A stretch of 64,000 bases of DNA from Fomes fomentarius (lineage: Eukaryota > Basidiomycota > Agaricomycetes > Polyporales > Polyporaceae): NCBI GenBank assembly GCA_022606135.1, contig JABYQN010000003.1:3410001-3474000 (forward strand), written 5' to 3'. The translations under genes and the position numbers were made by a program. Of this stretch, positions 57,875 to 64,000 are shown piece after piece. Positions within the stretch are counted from its first letter, which is position 1. Every line of letters starts with the position of its first letter. Under the pieces are notes generated by a model. That model was not told where the DNA came from and did no database searches. It was given only the letters and a program-made list of their open reading frames with translations.

Positions 57875-58621
57875 GCCCATGGCCACACCGCCGCACTTGT
57901 ACTAAGCGCTGGAAGCGCGAACATGATGTCTGAATTATTATACAATCATCACGAGGTAGATGGCTCTCAATATACGAGTACCTCTGTTATGATATAGTAC
58001 AGTATACAGAGGAATAGAATTTGAACTGACAGTGCACATATTGGAGCATCTACAGCAGTACTACGAATATTGAGACCCTTTTATGCAGACAAATTCACAG
58101 AATTCAGAGCCTCAACCAATTTGTCCTCCAGTGGTACTAGTAAGTGTAGTGATTAGGTGAAGAAGAAGAATTGCAAAATCTCTTGCTTACCAGTGCCCAT
58201 AACCATTACAGCCTGTCTGGTTTACCATGGTCACATCAGCCTGTTGAGTTGAGAAGAAGCACTGGAGAGAGGAGAGCTCAGAGTAGTAGTAGGTTGTTGC
58301 TGTCCTAAGGCTAATGCAGTTGCACTATATATATAGCTCAGTAGTGGCTGTTGGCTGGATACATGTAGGACAAAGCAACCCTTTGTGAAGCTTCGTCCTT
58401 ACAATCAACATGAGTGCTGAAGTGTCGCACTGTCCAAATTCATGTACATGTTCTGTTCTGTTCCGTTCTGTTCAAAAACTATTTTTCTGTATACTGTACT
58501 ATATCATAACAGAGGTACTCATATTTTGAGAGTCATCTATTGAGTGATGGTTGTATAACAATTCAGACATCATGTTCGCGCTTCCAGCGCTTAGTACAAG
58601 TGCGGCGGAGTGGCCATGGGC
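57875..58621. repeat. Inverted-repeat (foldback) element with ~135-bp arms
   Basis: The arms at 57875-58009 and 58487-58621 are reverse complements of each other with about 15% mismatches. Each arm, read inward, encodes nearly the same peptide end (AALVLSAGSANMMSELLYNH ... STSVMI, stop). The 477-bp centre holds no gene. Additional ~45-bp direct repeats sharing ACAAAGC-ACCCTTTGT lie at about 58366-58412 and 58700-58750. It could be a MITE-like foldback or a tail-to-tail duplication of a small gene end. Confidence 0.75.
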
Positions 58622-58803
58622 GTCAAACCTTCCATTTAGTGTAACTGCGACAGTTACCGTGCAAGAGCTGCATTGACCAGTGGCCACTACGGTCAATGCA
58701 CATGACAAAGCGACCCTTTGTTAAGCTTTGTGCTTTGTAGTCATTGACGAAGAGTCAAAGACCTATGCTACAAAGCCGTTAGTGCCAAACTCGAAAGACA
58801 AAA

Positions 58804-59697
58804 TTACGAGATTTCATTGGTGGCCCTCCCACCTACTTTACTCTGGCGCTGTGAGCTATGTGAGGTTGTCATGACGCTGGGCATGTGGATGCGTGCGCTC
58901 GCTGGTGTCTGCAGACACCAGCGAGACACCGTAAATAACATTCTCGGAATAGTACAGGAGGAACGACTAGTGGAAGCACGGAGATAGATACATCTACTAT
59001 CTTGTACAACTTTACACAACCGAACGCAAACTAGCATCGGAAACTCCACCAGCTGCGTGGAAATGCCTGGATCAGACGGCTGCGTGGAAGTGCCCACACC
59101 AGACACCCCGAGATTGAAGTCGACCGGTGGAATCAACGGGGCCAGGGGAGGGAGCGGCATCATCTCTTGGTGCGCGGCCAGACTACGAAAACAATGAGAT
59201 TGTTGCGTACAGGTGCAGTCTCCTGCTTGACACACCTTGCCATGAACTGATCTTGGTGTTTCATGAATGTCGTGAACATAGCGTTCGTGTTCTGGAATCC
59301 TGTCCTGATGACGTCCCGAACTTCCTGGTTCGTGCTGCTGTTCTTCCTGACGGCTTCCTGCACTTGCACGTTGTACGCGCAACGCTCTGGAGCTCGGCCA
59401 GGATGGATTGGTATGCAGTCGAAAACGGGAGCTCGCCTAAATCACTAGAATCAGTATCAGCTCATGAATACTAGGCACTAGCACCGACCGTTGCTGCTGC
59501 GACCGCTGCTGCTGCGACCACTGGTGCTGCCGTTGTCACCGACACCTCCGCGGTCGCCGCCACCGCTGCTACTGCCATGCATGTGGATGTTGGACGCATT
59601 ATCTGACGTCAGGCATAGGGGTGTCATTATACACAATGGGAGACGGGTCCGAGGTGGTAGCGGTACTAGAGGAATCTGAGTCTGAGTCTGACGACAT
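58804..59697 (-). CDS. Small Ser/Gly-rich protein, possible partner of the OrsD gene
   Basis: The minus-strand ATG at 59697 begins MSSDSDSDSSSTATTSDPS and VYNDTPMPD. A Gly/Ser-rich stretch follows, then a helical exon near 59450-59160 (DLGELPFSTAYQSILAEL; in another frame VQEAVRKNSSTNQEVRDVIR, NTNAMFTTFMKHQDQF). The frame linking these is uncertain and overlapping frames run to 58804. It is divergently placed 352 bp from the plus-strand OrsD/recombinase-like gene. The function is unknown; an accessory ORF of the same mobile element is one possibility. Confidence 0.4.
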
Positions 59698-60049
59698 GGT
59701 GTGCCGGGCGCCGGTTAATGTCCCTTGAGACGGCCGGGCTCAGCCTCACGTCAACTCCCCACGTTCGGGCGCCTTTCCGATACAACTTTGCTTTTCCCCT
59801 GCTCAGTGCTCATTTCAACACTGGGACGCTTTCCTTTCAACAACACGTCTGCTGGAAGTTGCGTGCCGCTGTATTGCTCGCCAACTTTCGCGACTCTGGG
59901 CAATCAGTCCGCTATCTGTGACGCTATAAGCTGCGCAGTAGCAGACCAGCAACTTGAAGTCGACGTGGTACCAAGGTCGTACACCCTTCTTCTTCCCCAG
60001 GCCATCCTCCATTACCTCCTGGACACCTGCCCCCTTCCCACTTACCAAT
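59698..60049. promoter_or_regulatory. Divergent intergenic region
   Basis: These 352 bp lie between two head-to-head starts. The plus-strand side is C/T-rich just before ATG 60050 (CTCCTGGACACCTGCCCCC), as is usual for fungal core promoters. No specific sites were identified. Confidence 0.4.
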
Positions 60050-63000
60050 ATGCCCCCTAAGAAACAGAAAGGTCTACAACTTTGCCGTTTCTGTCACCGG
60101 CATTACACAGAGGCTCCCAGTCACCACTCGCGCTCTTGTAATCTCACACCGGTGGATGTTTCTTATCCTAACCCCAAAGCGTCCACCCCGACCAAGGTCC
60201 GCGCACACTCTGTGCAGTTCTCAGATGGGTCGTTGGGGCATATCTGTGCTCATGTGGTTCAAGAAGCCCGTGCGGTTCAAGCAAAACGGGGCGAGGTCCA
60301 AGAAGGCGGCGCGGTCGAGGACGAAGGTGGCGCGGTCGAGGATGAAGGCGGCGCGGTCGAGGACGAAGGCGGCGCGGTCGAGGATGAAGGTGGCGCGGTC
60401 GAGGATGAAGGCGGCGCGGTCGAGGACGAAGGCGGCGCGGTCGAGGACGAAGGCGGCGCGGTCGAGGACGAAGGCGGTGCGGTCGAAATCTGCCTGATGA
60501 CTTTCAAGACTCACAAGACACTCAATAACCATATTGGGAAGCTTGAGGGCAATGTTAGATGGGCGGTGAGACGACTACACTTATCAGTAGATGGCAAGGA
60601 TCGCTCAATTTCCCTTTTTTTCTTTCAAGACACCCGAAGAGCTGCAGAAAGCTTTGGAAAAGAAAAAGATGCAGACGATCTTGCTCACTGACGAGAATCC
60701 AGGTAGAGTTCTCCCAAATATTGCCTGGTGGAGATCATACTTACCTTAGGCTCAATAGTTGAGGTCTCCAGCAATCCTGAGGCAGGATCTGTAAGTGCTA
60801 GTTTGCACATCACTTTTTAGGTCATAATCTAACTATATCAAGCAGGCTAGCACTCACCCTACTGAGGAGATGCAGAGTGAAGGCCAAGGTATCATAAAGG
60901 CCTCACAGACAGAAGTCAGCTTTTCTTGATTTTTGGTTGGCTGCCAGTCTCTAATATTGTTTACTGTCAGCTTCAATACGGGGATAAATTTTCTCCTCTT
61001 CCCTTATTCATAAATACCCGCCTGTCCGCTCTGCTCTGCCTTGATTGTCATGTGCTTCTAGTTCCCAAACACGCAGAAGGACACATTCGCACTATACATA
61101 AAGGACAACAAAGTGGACCTTGGAAAGCGAAATTGCGCAGTGCCTTGGACGATTGCCTTCAATCTGGCCAGCTCTCTTCCAACGACAAGCTTCCTACTCT
61201 GCCAACTGTACCAGCGCCACCGTATTTGGGTCTTAAGCCACCAGAGGATGCCTTTCAATGCAAAATAACTAAGACCTGTAAATTGTGGTTCCGGTCTGAC
61301 TTTGCGCACAAGAATCATCGCCTCAGCGTCCATCCTGGTGTTCCACCTACATCTACCAACATGGGACCCAAGACCCTCACACAAAGAGTGACGGACAGCC
61401 CTGGGCACCTATTGGTTGTTCCTATACTTTCAGGCTCTCCCACACCCACACCAGAGCATGCTTCAGCCCATTCTTCACTACCAGTGGGATATCTGGAACA
61501 GATTGAAAGAAACATAGCACCCCCTCCCTCAGTTCTGACCAGTGACACCGATCCCCGACATCTTGCTTCTTGGCTTTACCAAACTAGGTGGCATACATAC
61601 GTGGAACAGAAGGAGCCCCAGCTATTGATAAAATTTGCAGCTCTCCCACGTAAACCATCCGATACCTACTATCGACTTCGCTTCCATGTGCTCCGTTACG
61701 TTAAGCTTGGATACCACCGTATTCCCTTTACAAGCCCCTACATTCGATGGCAGCTTGGACAGTCTGGAAAAGGAAGGTGGGATCACATCTTTGAAGCTTG
61801 TTGAAATATATACAGTGCTGATAAACAATTATAGTGTCAAAGGGAAAGCTTTTGGTGAATTCCAGAATGTGGCCACTATGGCGGTGTACTCTTCTGTTCT
61901 TGCTCGATGTCTATCCTCCATCCTGCTCTCCTACCATCATGATCCTTCGAAGTCCAAATCCTCACTTCGCCCAGCAATCTTAGCTCTGAGTGGAGCCTTG
62001 GATCAGGATAATCAAAATGAGATTGACCTAGACATAGGAGAGGAAGATATCAATGATATTGGAGCTGAGGACACAGATGATGAAGAGGAGGATGAGGAGG
62101 GTGAGGAGGGTGAAGTAATTGGAGACGGAGACAAAGACCAGCAGCTTGATCAACAGCAGCCAAAGAAACACTGCAGGCCTGATATAGCTTGGGATGGAGA
62201 TGAAGATGCAGAGAACTATCTACCTCTCTTTTTCTCTGAAAGCACAGAGAAAACAACCAGCAGCCTTGATGAAAAGATCCTGGTTGCAATCCATGAACTC
62301 CTGGTTATTCTTTGGACCACGTACCATCATCCCACTGCTGCACTCCTATTCCCTGATCCTACCATACAATTCGTCATCCACTCCCAACTGTGCCTAAGTG
62401 GAGCTTTCAAAGACCCCAGTTATGTAACAGGGATTCTTGCCAAGTTAACTTGGTTGATGGTGGGTTAAGGTTCAAGAAAATCAATGATCTTAACTTGGCT
62501 AATTGTATCTTTTAACAGAGGCTTGTTTTCCTCTTAGAGATCACTAGGAAGCCTTTCTCTGAGCAGGAATCAAGAGCTGAGCAACTGCAACCATGGTACA
62601 AAGCTTATGGATCCAGTACCTTTGGCACCATCCGGCAGCTACAAGCAGCAGCCTCATTGATAGTCATGTCGACTCAGAATGCACCACAGTTCACTTGGGT
62701 CCCAGATTCAGCCAAGAAGACTCTAATCTTCCAAGGCACCCACATCACCCTAGAATCTATCTGCAAGTGCCTCGGTGCACTTGAGGATGATGCAGTGGAC
62801 CATTTGCACACTCTGCTTGAAGGCTTCCAACCTGACCTGGATTTTTCTGCGCTTCATGATGATATTGGCAAGAAAGATCCAGGCTACTGCCTCCTCTCTG
62901 AAGAAAGAAACCAGGCAGTCTTCCCTCCGCGCAACACCTGGCTGGTTCGGTATATACTCTCCACCCCTGAACTTCGACAAAAGTTCATCTACGAGGAGCT

Positions 63001-63941
63001 TAGTGACAGTGAGAGAGCCTATTGGAAACCCACTGCTCTGAGGACCTGGCTAAAGGCCTATGGAAGACTAGATCTCCTCCTTTTGCTCCAATGCATGATG
63101 AGTTGTGGAGCACCGGGCCGAGCTACTGAACTAACTGGTTTGGCACGGTGCAACACTATAGGAGGCATGCAACGTGCTATCCAACTCATTGGCAAGCACC
63201 TTATCTTGATCAGGCGGTACAACAAAATGAGGGCACGGGAGGGATTTGATCGGTTCATACCATCCAGTCTTCATTCTTCATTGGCCAGTATCTATCTTTT
63301 GAAGGAGGCAATCCTGCGTCCCTTTGCCCTGCACTGCGTTCACGAGCTCTACGCGGTCAAGCCTACACAGAGGACCAAAGTGAAGGAACTTTATCATAAC
63401 TACCTCTTTGTCAACCAAGACCGCCTATTCATTGCTGGCGACATTTCCAAGGAGATGAAGTTGAGAACGAACACCCACATCGGAATGGAAATTGGTGTCA
63501 GAGCCTGGCGACAATGCTCTGCTCCTTTCCGTCGCGCTCATGCAGGGGAGACTAGTATGATGGCTGACGATGAACAGACTGTCGATGCCAGACAGTCCGG
63601 CCATTCCCAACGGGTGGACCACCTCAATTATGGTGTGACAGGGCATTCAGCTCTTGGTCTGCCCGAAAATATGCTCCAGCAATATATTGATGCGTCCACC
63701 CGTTGGCATAATGTTCTACAATTGGTTCCAGGTGAGGCAACCACTTCTTCCCTTCATGTCAGCTGCGCTAACTGTGAAATACACAGGAGGTTGTTCTTTT
63801 AAGCTAGAAGAGAGTACACGAAAGAATTACCGCTCTCCCTCTACTGCAGCAGCAGATCCTCCTTGGATGGGTCGGCTCGTCACCATGGTGGTAGATCGCC
63901 TCAAGGAAGAAAAGGAAGGCAATATGGGGGACAATCTATAA
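60050..63941 (+). CDS. OrsD/C2H2 zinc-finger protein with tyrosine-recombinase-like C-terminus
   Basis: ATG 60050 opens MPPKKQKGLQLCRFCHRHY with a C/H cluster. A run of GGAVEDE repeats follows, then a finger-like CLMTFKTHKTLNNHIGK. Small exons TPEELQKALEKKKM and EEMQSEGQ come next. From 60980 an OrsD-like part has CLDCHVLLVPKHAEGHIRTI and later FQCKITKTCKLWFRSDFAHK. A helical region and an acidic stretch (62060-62130) lead to the last large exon. Its C-terminus has CGAPGRATEL (Arg ~63119), RYNKMR, GVRAWRQ (Arg ~63508), SGHS (63598-63606) and NYG (Tyr 63629-63631), matching the R...K...HxxR...H...Y order of tyrosine recombinases with RxxR for HxxR. A final exon ends at TAA 63941. The junction near 61790 is not resolved. 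Probably a mobile-element gene; AT-richer and better preserved than most of the window. Confidence 0.6.
60302..60486 (+). repeat. In-frame 21-bp minisatellite, eight-plus units
   Basis: The unit GAAGGCGGCGCGGTCGAGGAC occurs eight and a part times with only C/T changes at two positions. It encodes (GGAVEDE)n between two zinc-finger-like segments. Being a multiple of 3, copy number can change without breaking the gene. The antisense strand also stays open, giving false ORFs. Confidence 0.95.
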
Positions 63942-64000
63942 GCAGTAGGCTTGAGGTGCGATAGGGGACTTGGGAGAGTCCACATGTTGAGAGTCGGGTG
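63942..64000. other. 3' flank at window edge
   Basis: Fifty-nine bases after the OrsD-gene stop. A downstream partner, if any, lies outside the window. Confidence 0.6.

Noticed and set aside
60221..60532. Antisense and alternative-frame ORFs (DRAAFVL or SSTAPPS repeats)
   Set aside because: They are shadows of the 21-bp minisatellite in the sense gene, open only because the unit lacks stops.

Overview
This window is nuclear DNA of a filamentous basidiomycete, most likely an Agaricomycete. Genes are split by many short introns (about 45-80 nt, GTRAGT...YAG). Several families are ones I associate with Agaricomycete genomes: a UbiA-type membrane enzyme, a 2OG-Fe(II) oxygenase of the TET/JBP-like class, an OrsD zinc-finger protein with a recombinase-like tail, and a Ser/Thr-stalk membrane protein. 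I see no rRNA, tRNA, CRISPR array or telomere repeat. All family calls come from reading conceptual translations; no search was run.

Layout. 0-14 kb is a graveyard of broken gene pieces. In order these are a Cyc8/Ssn6-like C-terminus, the exonuclease REX1, the cohesin loader SCC2, the nucleoporin NUP107/Nup84, a GH28 pectinase on the minus strand, and a long coiled-coil gene. 14-21 kb holds a Pro/Ser/Thr-rich minus-strand gene, low-complexity DNA, and a second, inverted copy of the coiled-coil family. 21.7-27.2 kb looks like a small terpenoid-type cluster: a UbiA-family prenyltransferase/terpene cyclase, a long-chain polyprenyl diphosphate synthase (with one surplus base), and an intact 14-TM MFS exporter.

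28.9-34.7 kb has kinase (FPK1/KIN82-like) and Vip1-like fragments, then diverged tandem repeats. 34.7-40.7 kb has a polysaccharide deacetylase that loses its C-terminal end, a lone first exon of an amino-acid permease, an AT-hook gene, and the front third of a derlin. 40.8-43.1 kb is succinate-semialdehyde dehydrogenase, with two 7-nt microexons and one apparently mutated splice donor. 43.7-48.7 kb holds a membrane-anchored surface protein, the TET/JBP-like oxygenase and an ICMT relic.

49-52 kb has unassigned acidic/serine-rich exons. 52.6-57.5 kb is a divergent metabolic pair: a largely intact LamB/YcsF (5-oxoprolinase subunit A) gene, and a urea-carboxylase-type partner ruined by four in-frame stops and an internal deletion. 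57.9-58.6 kb is an inverted-repeat element. 58.8-63.9 kb is a divergent pair in which the plus-strand gene encodes zinc-finger motifs, an in-frame minisatellite, an OrsD-like domain and a tyrosine-recombinase-like C-terminus.

Taken together, the window reads as a region rich in duplicated and decaying gene fragments, with a few live metabolic genes and at least two mobile-element-type genes. Essential functions (SCC2, NUP107, REX1) cannot depend on these broken copies, so intact copies must lie elsewhere in the genome.
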